This document shows, piece after piece, positions 37,437-46,967 of a stretch of 64,000 nt of DNA; the first letter of the stretch is position 1, and every line of letters starts with the position of its first letter. The notes below the pieces were generated by a model that saw nothing but the letters and a program-made list of their open reading frames with translations, made no database searches and was not told the DNA's origin. Location of the stretch: assembly GCA_903847605.1 (NCBI GenBank), contig CAINED010000049.1:122281-186280 (forward strand), read 5' to 3'. Source of the DNA: an uncultured Hyphomicrobiales bacterium (GTDB taxonomy: Bacteria > Pseudomonadota > Alphaproteobacteria > Rhizobiales > Beijerinckiaceae). Both the position numbers and the translations under genes were made by a program.

Positions 37437-38268
37437 AGCAACGGCGAGGCAAGAGGCCGTTCCGGCATTCGTTCGGGCGCGGGGCCGTATCGCCGTCGAA
37501 GCGGTTGCCCGCGGCCAGCATACGTTCCGTGCGGACGTGCATGAGAGTGGCGCGTTGCGCGTGCGCTTTCCGCGAGAACATCTCAGGCGGCTCGATGCGA
37601 CGCTGGTGAATGTCGCCGGTGGCATGACGGGTGGGGATATTTTCGAACTTGAGTTCTGTGCGCGCGAGGGAGCAAAGCTCTTCATCTCGTCCGCCGCGGC
37701 GGAGAAGGTATACCGCTCCGATGGAGCGAATGCGGAAGTCTCAGTGCGCCTGCGCGCCGAGCCGGGTGCGGATTGCATCTGGCTGCCGCAGGAAACGATT
37801 ATCTTCAACGGCGCCAAACTCGTGCGGCGTCTCGACGCCGACATTGCTCGTGACGCGCGCCTGCTCGCCTGCGAAATGACGATCCTCGGCCGTGCTGCGA
37901 TGGCGGAAAGGATGGATATCTTAAGCTGGCGCGAGCGCTGGCGTATCCGCCGCGACGGCAGGCTTGTGCTTGCCGAGGATACGCGCGTCGACGGCGATGC
38001 GGCAACGCATCTGGCGCGCCGGGCGACAGGCCACGGGGCGCATTGTTTTGCAACGCTTCTCTACATGGGCGAAGGCGCGGCGGATATCTGCGAAGCAATG
38101 CGCAGGTCGCTTGTGGACGACGAGACTTGCGAAGCTGGGGTTTCGACATTCGACGGATTGACCGTAGCCCGCTTCGCCGCAAAGGAAGGCGCTGCCTTGC
38201 GCGCCAGCGTCATGCGTTGTGTCGCAACAATCGAAAACATGAGCCTGCCGCGCGGCTGGCATACGTGA
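37411..38268 (+). CDS. ureD: Urease accessory protein UreD (UreH)
   Basis: 285 aa. Family markers: VNVAGGMTGGDIFELEF, SSAAAEKVYRS, LPQETIIFNGA and LACEMTILGRAAM. UreD binds apo-urease first and provides the tunnel that carries nickel from UreG to the active site. The start overlaps urtE by 26 nt in another frame. Separation from ureEFG by the urt genes is unusual but leaves all parts present. ureA follows after 16 nt. Confidence 0.93.
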   Translation: MSASGLRSEATARQEAVPAFVRARGRIAVEAVARGQHTFRADVHESGALRVRFPREHLRRLDATLVNVAGGMTGGDIFELEFCAREGAKLFISSAAAEKVYRSDGANAEVSVRLRAEPGADCIWLPQETIIFNGAKLVRRLDADIARDARLLACEMTILGRAAMAERMDILSWRERWRIRRDGRLVLAEDTRVDGDAATHLARRATGHGAHCFATLLYMGEGAADICEAMRRSLVDDETCEAGVSTFDGLTVARFAAKEGAALRASVMRCVATIENMSLPRGWHT

Positions 38269-38284
38269 TGTTCCGGAGGAATGA

Positions 38285-38587
38285 ATGAATCTGACACCTC
38301 GCGAGAAGGACAAGCTGCTTATCTCGCTCGCTGCCATGGTGGCGCGCGGCCGTCTGCAGCGCGGCGTGAAGCTGAACCATCCCGAGTCCATCGCGCTGAT
38401 CACTGATTTCGTGATGGAAGGCGCGCGAGACGGGCGCTCCGTCGCCGATCTCATGCAATCGGCTGCGAAAGTGCTGACGCGCGATCAGGTGATGCCCGGC
38501 ATTGCCGAAATGATTCAAGACGTGCAGGTGGAAGCGACCTTCCCCGACGGCACGAAGCTCGTGACCGTGCACAATCCTATCCGCTGA
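38285..38587 (+). CDS. ureA: Urease gamma subunit
   Basis: 100 aa, the standard length. It begins [13 protein letters not shown] and contains [23 protein letters not shown], and [20 protein letters not shown] at the C-terminus. GGAGG lies upstream. It is the small structural subunit of the nickel enzyme that hydrolyses urea to ammonia and carbamate. Confidence 0.97.
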   Translation: MNLTPREKDKLLISLAAMVARGRLQRGVKLNHPESIALITDFVMEGARDGRSVADLMQSAAKVLTRDQVMPGIAEMIQDVQVEATFPDGTKLVTVHNPIR

Positions 38588-38597
38588 GGAGATGCAG

Positions 38598-38903
38598 ATG
38601 ATACCCGGCGAAATCTTCACGGAAGACGGCGAGCTCACGCTCAACGAGGGGCGGGAGACCGTGACGCTGAAAGTCTCCAATACCGGCAACAGGCCGATCC
38701 AGGTGGGATCGCACTATCATTTCTACGAGACGAATCCGGCGCTGTCCTTCGAGCGCGACAAGGCGCGGGGCTTCCGTCTCGATATCGCAGCGGGAACGGC
38801 GGTGCGCTTCGAGCCAGGCCAGACCCGCGAGGTGCGGCTCGTTGCGCTGGCTGGCTTGCGGCGGATTTACGGATTCCGGCAGGCCGTGATGGGCAGCCTT
38901 TGA
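38598..38903 (+). CDS. ureB: Urease beta subunit
   Basis: 101 aa from MIPGEI. An ATG 6 nt earlier exists, but GAGGAG at 38586-38591 sits at ideal distance from 38598. Contains [19 protein letters not shown], and its end shows [10 protein letters not shown]. Separate ureA and ureB are usual for bacteria; they are fused in some others. ureC follows after 21 nt. Confidence 0.96.
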   Translation: MIPGEIFTEDGELTLNEGRETVTLKVSNTGNRPIQVGSHYHFYETNPALSFERDKARGFRLDIAAGTAVRFEPGQTREVRLVALAGLRRIYGFRQAVMGSL

Positions 38904-38924
38904 GGCGCGCGAAGGAGAACTGAC

Positions 38925-40637
<1,713 letters not shown>

Positions 40638-40648
40638 GGAAGCGAATG

Positions 40649-40699
40649 AACCCTCATGCTTCGAGACGCAGGCTGCGCCTGCTCCTCAGCATGAGGGTT
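40649..40699. repeat. REP-like palindrome 1
   Basis: Imperfect inverted repeat AACCCTCATGCTTCGAGAC ... GCTCCTCAGCATGAGGGTT. The CCCTCATGCT arm with GTCTCGAAG/CTGAGGAGC insides matches the REP-like extragenic elements familiar from Hyphomicrobiales. It lies 12 nt after the ureC stop and may stabilise or end the urease mRNA. Confidence 0.7.
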
Positions 40700-40707
40700 C
40701 GCGTGGT

Positions 40708-40756
40708 GGCCCTCTTCCTGACGAGGCCCGAAGGGCCGTCTCGAAGGACGAGGGCC
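40708..40756. repeat. REP-like palindrome 2
   Basis: GGCCCTCTTCCTGACGAGG ... CCGTCTCGAAGGACGAGGGCC, with an inner CGAGGCCCGAAGGGCCGTC stem. It is the same family as the element 9 nt to its left, in opposite orientation, so the two form a pair in the gap before the monooxygenase-like gene. Confidence 0.7.
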
Positions 40757-40779
40757 ATGCAAGACTTGGGAGGACTCGC

Positions 40780-41076
40780 ATGATCTTCGTCATCTCGACC
40801 GCGCGCATCAAGCCCGGTTCTCTCGATGCCTGCCTTGCGGCGGCGCGACCCTGCATCGCCGAGACTGTGAAGGAAAACGGCTGTATCGGCTATGATGTGC
40901 ACACCAGCATCACCGATCCGGAGAAAGTGGTTTTCGTCGAGCGCTGGGAAAGCCGCGCGCATCTCGATGCTCATCTCACGACCGAGCATTTCAAGGTCTG
41001 GCGCGCGAAGGGCGCGGAATTTGTCGTCGGGCGCACCGTGGAGATTATTTCGCCTGAAAGGGTGGATTCGCTTTAA
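40780..41076 (+). CDS. ABM-domain protein (putative quinol monooxygenase)
   Basis: 98 aa dimeric alpha/beta-barrel protein of the antibiotic biosynthesis monooxygenase family (YgiN-like): VISTARIKPGSLDACLAAA, NGCIGYDVHTSITDPEKVVFVERW and HLDAHLTTEHFK. GGGAGG precedes the ATG. Small members oxidise quinols or serve unknown roles; nothing here defines the substrate. Confidence 0.85.
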   Translation: MIFVISTARIKPGSLDACLAAARPCIAETVKENGCIGYDVHTSITDPEKVVFVERWESRAHLDAHLTTEHFKVWRAKGAEFVVGRTVEIISPERVDSL

Positions 41077-41200
41077 TTGCTGTCATCCCGACAACGCGCA
41101 GCGCTGATCGGGGACAGCAGCGTAAGGAAGCGATCCCGCTCTCGCTTTGCTTGGCCGCGACGACGATGAGCCACGCCGTCTTGAAGCGCCATAGAATTAT

Positions 41201-41488
41201 TCATGGGGTCAAGAAGGCAAGTCTTTCGTCGGTCCTGTTCGCCTTGATCTCGATGGTTTCGGCTTCGACAACGCCTTCGGCGACGAACGGATCTTCCTGC
41301 ACGCGCGACCTGATCTCCTCCATTGTCGCGTTGTGGGCGAGTATCGCGCCGCCAGCATTCGGCAGCACGCCTCCGGTGAGCAGAAAAACACCATCCGCAA
41401 ATCCACGTGCGATCCATGCGTTGTGGTCTGCCATCAAGGCCGGTGCATTCGAACGGTTTTCTGAAAACTTCAGAATCACGACAAACAT
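41201..41488 (-). CDS. YciI-like protein
   Basis: 95 aa. It begins MFVVILKFSENRSNAPALMADHNAW and contains GVFLLTGGVLPNAGGAIL and VQEDPFVAEGVVEAETIEI, the YCII-related ferredoxin-like fold with its His-Asp pair. GGAAAGG lies upstream. The function of the family is mostly unknown. The 124 nt between this gene and the ABM gene hold no gene; they start with TGTCATCCCGA, a short piece resembling dispersed repeats. Confidence 0.8.
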   Translation of the reverse strand: MFVVILKFSENRSNAPALMADHNAWIARGFADGVFLLTGGVLPNAGGAILAHNATMEEIRSRVQEDPFVAEGVVEAETIEIKANRTDERLAFLTP

Positions 41489-41551
41489 ATTTCGACCTTT
41501 CCGTTCTCCGGTCTTGGCACTGGCCTCGCTCGGCCGCGACGACAGTGGTTG

Positions 41552-42478
41552 TTACGCCGCGCTCCGCATCACGCTCGACCCGCGATAGCTCAGCGCCTCC
41601 GCAAGATGTATGCGCGCCGTCTTTTCAGCTCCATCAAGATCTGCGAGCGTGCGGGCGAGTTTCAGAACGCGATGGAAGCCGCGGGCGGAGAGATGCATGC
41701 GCTCGGCGGCGTCGCGCACGAGGGATGCGGCGGCGCTGTCGAGTTGCGCGACGGTTTCAATGACATTGGCAGGCGCGGCGGAATTCGTCGTGACGTGCGG
41801 CAGGCCGAGGCCGGCATAGCGCTTGTGCTGGATTGCGCGCGCGGCCGATACGCGCGCCGCGGCTTCCGCCGAACTTTCGGCGGGCGGCGGCAGAATCAGG
41901 TCGGCAGCGCTGACGGCCGGCACTTCGATGGAAAGATCGAAACGGTCGAGCAGCGGGCCGGACAGTTTTGCCTGATAGGAGGCGATGCATCGTTCGTTCG
42001 GCATGCGCTTGCAGGCATAGCCCGGCTCGGTCGCGTGGCCGCAGCGGCAGGGATTCATCGCGGCGACGATCTGGAAACGGGCGGGATAGACGACGCGGTG
42101 ATTGGCGCGGGAAATGGCGACCTCGCCTGTTTCGATGGGCTGGCGCAGACTGTCCAAGACCTGCGGATTGAATTCCGGCAATTCGTCGAGGAAGAGCACG
42201 CCGTGATGGGCCAGCGAGATCTCGCCCGGTTTCGCCCGGATGCCGCCGCCGACCAATGCGGCCATGGAAGCGGAATGATGAGGCGAGCGGAAGGGGCGGC
42301 GGTCGGTCAGTTCGCCGCCAGCGAGCATGCCGGCGACCGAATGGATCATCGAGACTTCCAGCAATTCCTTCGGCGTCAGCGGCGGCAGGATGGAGGGCAG
42401 GCGCTGGGCGAGCATCGACTTGCCCGAGCCAGGCGGGCCGTTCATCAGCAAAGTATGGTCGCCGACGCGCGAGTTCAC
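41552..42478 (-). pseudogene. comM: comM (YifB-type AAA+ ATPase), 3' part
   Basis: The C-terminal ~300 residues of ComM, a hexameric helicase for branch migration during natural transformation and a member of the Mg-chelatase superfamily. It begins just before Walker A (LLMNGPPGSGKSM) and runs through Walker B FLDELPEF, the sensor region VAAMNPCRCGH, and the conserved end LAEALSYR. The frame is open from a GTG at 42478, preceded by an in-frame TGA. The N-terminal part lies 1.3 kb away (43786-44436). If translated alone it would lack the N-terminal Lon-protease-like domain. Confidence 0.9.
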
Positions 42479-42531
42479 TCAAGCATACAACCTGCACGTA
42501 CTCGCGGCGAGTAAAACGACGCAGACAACTC

Positions 42532-42544
42532 ACTCAACCGGTTA
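42532..42544 (+). repeat. 13-bp direct repeat, left copy
   Basis: ACTCAACCGGTTA. It overlaps the stop codon of the hydrolase gene and is identical to the copy at 43678-43690. The core AACCGGTT is itself palindromic. Confidence 0.75.
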
Positions 42545-43525
42545 CTTTGCCTGGAATAATTTCTCCTTCAAAAATTCACGCACTGCATCATATGTCGCCT
42601 TAGTCCCTGAGGGTGAATAGGCAACCGTTGCCCCCCTTTTCACACAAGAATCCCGATACCCGAACGGCTCGTTGGTCTCGGTGTTGATGATAACACCTTC
42701 AGGCCCTTCTATCAGAGCACAATTCGTCGTTTGAGTTTGAGGATTAGGTTTCGCATTTATTGGTGCCAGAAGAATGTCGTACGCGTGGTGGGCGTCCGGC
42801 ACATCAATAAACTGGATGTTTGCGCCGTCGGCTTTCAGTCGCATTGCAAAATCGCGGCATGGCTTGGGATCGACGTAGTCGTCAGCCGTCCCATGAAACA
42901 TAAGGATCGGCTTAGCAAGTCTTTCAGTCTCATATCGATACCGCGTACCACAGGCTGCATACAAGGTAACATATGCGGCCGGCACGATACCGCTGGTATT
43001 CCAAATATTGTTCAAACGCGACTGACTCGCTTGCAAAACGTACTGGCCACCTCTCGAGAATCCCATCAACACAATCTTGCTTGCGTCTACGCGAGGATGA
43101 TTCTTCAATGCTGAGAGTGCCTCGAAGATATCTACGACGCCATTCAGCCGGCCCATCAACGACTGATCTAAGCCGGTATTCGCCAATCCGCGGCCGGTGA
43201 AACTGTCAACAGCGAACGTGGAAATCCCGCTTGCCAAAAAAAGCCTTTCCCATCCCTCTATGTTTGATCCTATGCCCCCAGAACCGTGCATCAGAATCAC
43301 AAGGGGTGGTTTTTCTTGCCCGCGTGCAATGCGCAAAACGCCGCCAATTGTAACCTTTGCTCCATTGCGATTTCCAGTAAGCACCTCCTTGTCACTGAGG
43401 GTCAACGATGAAAACGAAAGTACTTCGGTTCTCGCGGCGAAGTCAGGGGGAGCATTCTGCGCCGTGGCAATGTTTACTGAAGAAAGAACGAAGCTAAGCG
43501 CTGCTGCGAGGACATTAGTGCGCAT
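42542..43525 (-). CDS. Secreted alpha/beta hydrolase (dienelactone hydrolase-like) carried in the comM insertion
   Basis: 327 aa with a signal peptide cut after ATAQ (~23). Oxyanion region LVILMHGSGGIG, nucleophile elbow GFSRGGQ, acid in HGTADDYVDPKPC and catalytic His in VPDAHHAYD give a full serine hydrolase triad. A strong GGAGGGAGAG site precedes the ATG. It lies in the lower-G+C insert and is transcribed in the same direction as comM. The substrate is unknown; periplasmic or exported action is likely. Confidence 0.85.
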   Translation of the reverse strand: MRTNVLAAALSFVLSSVNIATAQNAPPDFAARTEVLSFSSLTLSDKEVLTGNRNGAKVTIGGVLRIARGQEKPPLVILMHGSGGIGSNIEGWERLFLASGISTFAVDSFTGRGLANTGLDQSLMGRLNGVVDIFEALSALKNHPRVDASKIVLMGFSRGGQYVLQASQSRLNNIWNTSGIVPAAYVTLYAACGTRYRYETERLAKPILMFHGTADDYVDPKPCRDFAMRLKADGANIQFIDVPDAHHAYDILLAPINAKPNPQTQTTNCALIEGPEGVIINTETNEPFGYRDSCVKRGATVAYSPSGTKATYDAVREFLKEKLFQAK

Positions 43526-43677
43526 CTCTCCCTCCGTTCAGATTGAAATGACCATAAGATTACATGGCTCGATTTCAATCTCGCGTTAAGCTTACCTAGG
43601 TGCGGTAGTTCTGCAAGTGGCCTGGCGATCAATACCGGGTGGGGAAATAAACGTACTTCGCTTGACAGGTGATCCGA

Positions 43678-43690
43678 ACTCAACCGGTTA
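43678..43690 (+). repeat. 13-bp direct repeat, right copy
   Basis: ACTCAACCGGTTA, identical to 42532-42544. Together the copies bracket a 1.13-kb segment containing only the hydrolase gene and its upstream region. Confidence 0.75.
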
Positions 43691-43785
43691 TTCGCACGTC
43701 CTTCGAGAAATATTACTTGCTGGTTGAGTGATTAAGTCTTTGAGTCGACGATCAGATATGCGAAAGGCACTAAAAAAATAATTGG

Positions 43786-44436
43786 CTATAACATTAGGAG
43801 GTTATGTCCGCCGGCGGCTGCAATCTCGAGCGCGCGCTTGGCGCTCTCCTGCCCCTTGATGTCGCGCAGGTCGGGCATCAGTACGCCGGCTGCGCGCAGC
43901 GCCGGGCGCGGCCGCGCCATCACCTGTGTGCCACGGAAATGATTGGCGAGCTGGATGAGCGAACGGGGCGCGAGAATGTCGAGGTCCGACGAGGCCCAGG
44001 CGGCTTCCGGCCCGCAATCGAATGGGCAGATGAGGCCGTTGCCCCTGCCGTTTGCCGCGATGGCGGCGGGCAGGACGCCGGCGACCGATGTGATGGACCC
44101 GTCCAGCGCGAGTTCGCCGATCACCGTAAAACCGTTGAGACAATCTGACGGGAGCGCGCCGATGGCGGCCATGACGCCGAGGGCGATGGGCAGGTCGTAA
44201 TGGCTGCCTTCCTTGGGCATGTCGGCAGGCGCAAGATTGACCGTGATGCGTTTCGCCGGCAGTGCGAGACCGGAAGCGTTGAGGGCTGCGCGCACGCGCT
44301 CGCGGGATTCGCCCACCGCCTTGTCGGCGAGGCCGACGACATTGAATTTCACGTCGCCGCCGAGAATTTGCACCTGAACATCGACAGGCCTGGCTTTAAT
44401 GCCTTCGAAAGCAACGGTTGCAACACGAACTGCCAT
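43786..44436 (-). pseudogene. comM: comM (YifB-type AAA+ ATPase), 5' part
   Basis: The N-terminal 216 residues from MAVRVATVAFEG: QVQILGG, NVVGLADKAVGESRERVRAAL, ITVNLAPADMPKEGSHYDLPIAL, IGELALDGSI and GQESAKRALEIAAAGGHNLLM, then Leu and a TAG stop in the inserted DNA. Nothing between this part and the 3' part seems lost, since both carry the LLM just before Walker A. The split removes the ATP site from this half, so ComM is probably inactive unless it is expressed as two chains. Confidence 0.9.
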
Positions 44437-44551
44437 AACGGCCCCCAAGGCCAAAAGGGATGACCAGAGGCTAGCGTGACAGCACGCGGCTCGTCAAGAA
44501 CAATTCAGGAACAAAATCGGATAATCCGGTTTCGATCAGGCCTTCTGCCGC

Positions 44552-45649
44552 TCACTTCCGCTTGCTCTGCTTTTGCCCCTCTTCGATGTAGTCCTTGAAG
44601 AATGCTATGAGACGCGGATCGGGGCGCACCATGCGCTTGTAGGTTGCTTCGAACTCGGCGCCGGTCTCGTAGTCGGGCGCAAATCGCATGGTGGCCATCG
44701 CGTCCTTCAGGAAATCCGGATCGCTGGCGAGTGCTGCAATCCCCGTTTTGACGTCCGCCAAGGCTTGCGAAGGGACACCCGGCGGCATGACCATGATGCG
44801 CTCGTAGCCGCGCGCGACCGTGTTGGTGATGTCGAAAGCTTCCCAGAGCAGACCCTCGGGGGGCTTGCCTTTCACCCGCAGGAAGTAGTCGTAAAAAGTT
44901 GTGGCCTTGATGCCCTCGGCCTTTTTCGGGCGTGGCGCACTCGCCTCATTGGCGATGTCGAGCCACAGGGCAATGGCGTCGCCTGTCGCGATCAGGTTGG
45001 GTTCGACGGAAGCGCGATAGGAGGGCAGCGATTCCGCAGTCATCTGCACTTCGCCGCGCTGGATGGCGAGGCGCACATCCGCCGCGCCAGGATAGCCCGT
45101 GACATACTTGTAGGGGATGCCAAGCAGATCGAGTTGAAGCCGCATGCGCAGGTCTTTATCGCTGTCGATCGCGAGGCCGCCTATCCAGAAGTCCTTCTGA
45201 CGCATCAGATCCTCGGGCGCGTTCACGCCCGAACCTGCATTCTTGCGGATGAAGGCGACGCTGACGCCCCATCCCGAGCCAGCGAAGGAATAATTGGCGA
45301 TATCGGTCTTGAGGCTCGGCACACCCATCACGGAAGCCGAGGCAACGCCGGAGAAAAATCCGAGGTTCAGGCCATCAGGCGGGGCGACCTGACCGAGCCA
45401 GTTGGCGGCGACGATTCCGCCCGCGCCTGTCATGTTGCGCGGAACGATAGTCGGATTGCCGGGGATGTGGCGGCCAAGATGCCGGGCCACCAACCGGCCC
45501 TCCGTGTCGGTAGGGCCGCCCGCTGAAAGGTTGATGATCAGCGACAATTGCTTGCCTTGATAGAAAGGCGCTGCAGTTGTCTGCGCGAGGCATGCATCGG
45601 CCGACGCACAGAGGGCGGTAAGCGCCGTGGCGAGACGTAGAACGCGCAT
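44552..45649 (-). CDS. Bug/TctC-family extracytoplasmic solute receptor
   Basis: 365 aa from MRVLRLATAL, chosen because GGGAGGAA lies 5 nt upstream; the longer frame to 45730 lacks sense before the signal. Signal peptide cut after CLAQ (~23). The mature part has FYQGKQLSLIINLSAGGPTDTEGRLVARHL and IPGNPTIVPRNMTGAGG, diagnostic of Bug receptors. The ligand is unknown, and no TctAB genes are nearby. It diverges from the dienelactone hydrolase gene. Confidence 0.85.
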   Translation of the reverse strand: MRVLRLATALTALCASADACLAQTTAAPFYQGKQLSLIINLSAGGPTDTEGRLVARHLGRHIPGNPTIVPRNMTGAGGIVAANWLGQVAPPDGLNLGFFSGVASASVMGVPSLKTDIANYSFAGSGWGVSVAFIRKNAGSGVNAPEDLMRQKDFWIGGLAIDSDKDLRMRLQLDLLGIPYKYVTGYPGAADVRLAIQRGEVQMTAESLPSYRASVEPNLIATGDAIALWLDIANEASAPRPKKAEGIKATTFYDYFLRVKGKPPEGLLWEAFDITNTVARGYERIMVMPPGVPSQALADVKTGIAALASDPDFLKDAMATMRFAPDYETGAEFEATYKRMVRPDPRLIAFFKDYIEEGQKQSKRK

Positions 45650-45792
45650 GAGTTCCTCCCTGTCTGGCGGCTCGCATTTTTGGCCTGGCCGGGTTTCGAA
45701 TAGTGTGCGCCACCGAAATGACGCGTGCAAGCCAGCTGGGAAGCAGGACTGCGAAGACAGTCCGGCAAACTGGCGAGATCGGGGGGAAGGCT

Positions 45793-46455
45793 ATGGACGA
45801 TATCGAACTCACGGCGAAGGATAGGCACAGGCTGGCCGCGGCTTTCGCACTGCCGGAGGGCAAGCCGCGCGGCGGTCTTGTCGTCATTCAGGACACTTAC
45901 GGGATCGGCGGTTATATCCGCTCTGTCTGTGACTGGTATGCTGCGCTCGGCTATGCCTGTGCGGCCCCGGCGCTTTACGACCGGCAACAGCGCGGCGCGG
46001 ACTTTCCGCGCACGAACGAGGGAATGGCGGCATCGCAGATCCTGCGCGGGCGCGTTACATGGCCGGATGTGCTGGCCGATGTGGAAGCCGTGCGGGCGCA
46101 TCTCTCACACTATGGCAAGGTCGGCATCGTCGGCTTCTGCTTCGGCGGATCGGTGGCGTGGCTGGCGGCGCAGAATCTTCCGTTTGCGGCGGCGTCATCC
46201 TATTATGGGCGCGACGTGCCGCACTGGCTCGACCAGAAACCGCTTTGCCCGACGACTTGTCATTTCGCCGAAAGCGATCCGTTCATCCCCCTCGAAGGTG
46301 CATTGAAGGTGCGGGCGCAAATGCCTGATATTCCCGTGCATATCTATGCCGGCGCGGGGCATGGATTCGACAATCCCGACACGGGTACGAGCGCGGATAC
46401 GATTGCGTTGGCGCGGGCGAGGACGGTGGAGTTGTTCCTGATACATGTGGGATGA
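45793..46455 (+). CDS. Dienelactone hydrolase family protein
   Basis: 220 aa from ATG 45793, preceded by GGGGGGAAGG. Cytosolic alpha/beta hydrolase with the Cys-Asp-His triad typical of dienelactone hydrolase: GFCFGGSVA (Cys), AESDPFIP (Asp) and GAGHGFDN (His). Dienelactone hydrolases open lactones in chlorocatechol breakdown, but many relatives have other substrates. Context (solute receptor, PHB genes) does not settle the role. Confidence 0.85.
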   Translation: MDDIELTAKDRHRLAAAFALPEGKPRGGLVVIQDTYGIGGYIRSVCDWYAALGYACAAPALYDRQQRGADFPRTNEGMAASQILRGRVTWPDVLADVEAVRAHLSHYGKVGIVGFCFGGSVAWLAAQNLPFAAASSYYGRDVPHWLDQKPLCPTTCHFAESDPFIPLEGALKVRAQMPDIPVHIYAGAGHGFDNPDTGTSADTIALARARTVELFLIHVG

Positions 46456-46541
46456 CGTTGGCAGTGCGCGTGCCTTATCGCACTATGGTAATTGTCTTGG
46501 CATGCCAATCTCGGGATGACAGAAAAGATTGGAACATCGCC

Positions 46542-46883
46542 ATGACACAGCAAGCCGCGATATCGCAGGACCAACAGATCGCGTTTCTCACACAGAGGAT
46601 ATCGCAGCTTGAAGCTGTGAACGAGGAGCGCAGGAAGCGTGTGCGCCTCGTCGCGCCTGTCGCCACGTTTCTCGGATTTTTGATGACGCTTCTCTATGTC
46701 GGCGTGTTCGTGACCTCGATCGCCCTGACGAATGTTTCGGGCCATCTCTCCGCGCTGCTGCAGAGCATCATGTTTTCGTCCTGCATCGCCTCGGGAATGT
46801 TTGTGCTGATCTCGCTGGTGGCGAAAGGCGAGACGACGCCGCAGGAGAAGGAAATGGTGACGGTTGCTGCTCCGGCTGCGTGA
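46542..46883 (+). CDS. Small two-helix membrane protein of unknown function
   Basis: 113 aa from ATG 46542. Residues ~10-35 are a charged, helix-prone segment (IAFLTQRISQLEAVNEERRKRVR), followed by two hydrophobic segments (VAPVATFLGFLMTLLYVGVFVTSIAL and ALLQSIMFSSCIASGMFVLISLV) and a short polar tail. I do not recognise a family. Reading continuity and the following terminator support it, although the ribosome site is poor. Its upstream gap contains TCGGGATGACA, the inverse of the repeat-like TGTCATCCCGA at 41081. Confidence 0.5.
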   Translation: MTQQAAISQDQQIAFLTQRISQLEAVNEERRKRVRLVAPVATFLGFLMTLLYVGVFVTSIALTNVSGHLSALLQSIMFSSCIASGMFVLISLVAKGETTPQEKEMVTVAAPAA

Positions 46884-46912
46884 GCGCGCAGATTTTATGG
46901 GTGAAATTTGAA

Positions 46913-46950
46913 ATGACAAACCCGGCGCACTGCTGCGCCGGGTTTGTCAT
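46913..46950. terminator. Bidirectional terminator between the membrane-protein gene and phbB
   Basis: Perfect 17-bp inverted repeat ATGACAAACCCGGCGCA / TGCGCCGGGTTTGTCAT with loop CTGC. It lies between two convergent genes and can end transcription from both sides. Confidence 0.85.
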
Positions 46951-46967
46951 CTCGTGCAGGACAAACA

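Larger units (their letters stand above)
42479..43785. mobile_element. Insertion of about 1.3 kb interrupting comM
   Basis: DNA with clearly lower G+C by eye (about half, against roughly two thirds nearby) that separates the two comM parts. It carries one hydrolase gene and no recognisable transposase or integrase. The hydrolase is bracketed by a 13-bp direct repeat; a 9-bp inverted repeat CACTCAACC / GGTTGAGTG (42531-42539 and 43722-43730) lies near the ends. A 15-nt palindrome TACTCGCGGCGAGTA is at 42499-42513. The 260 nt right of the hydrolase (43526-43785) hold no gene. The exact ends cannot be fixed without an intact comM from a close relative. Confidence 0.65.

Noticed and set aside
42479..43785. 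Integron gene cassette with attC site
   Set aside because: No GTTRRRY/RYYYAAC core pair is found at the ends; the palindrome at 42499-42513 is too short and simple.
42443..43812. Intein or intron explanation for the split comM
   Set aside because: There is no Cys/Ser at the 5' junction, no splicing blocks, in-frame stops at both junctions, and no intron-encoded protein or group II structure that I can see.
41081..46521. TGTCATCCCGA (41081-41091) and its inverse (46511-46521) as ends of a mobile element
   Set aside because: Only 11 bp are shared, and the 5.4 kb between them has no unified content. They are more likely scraps of a dispersed repeat.
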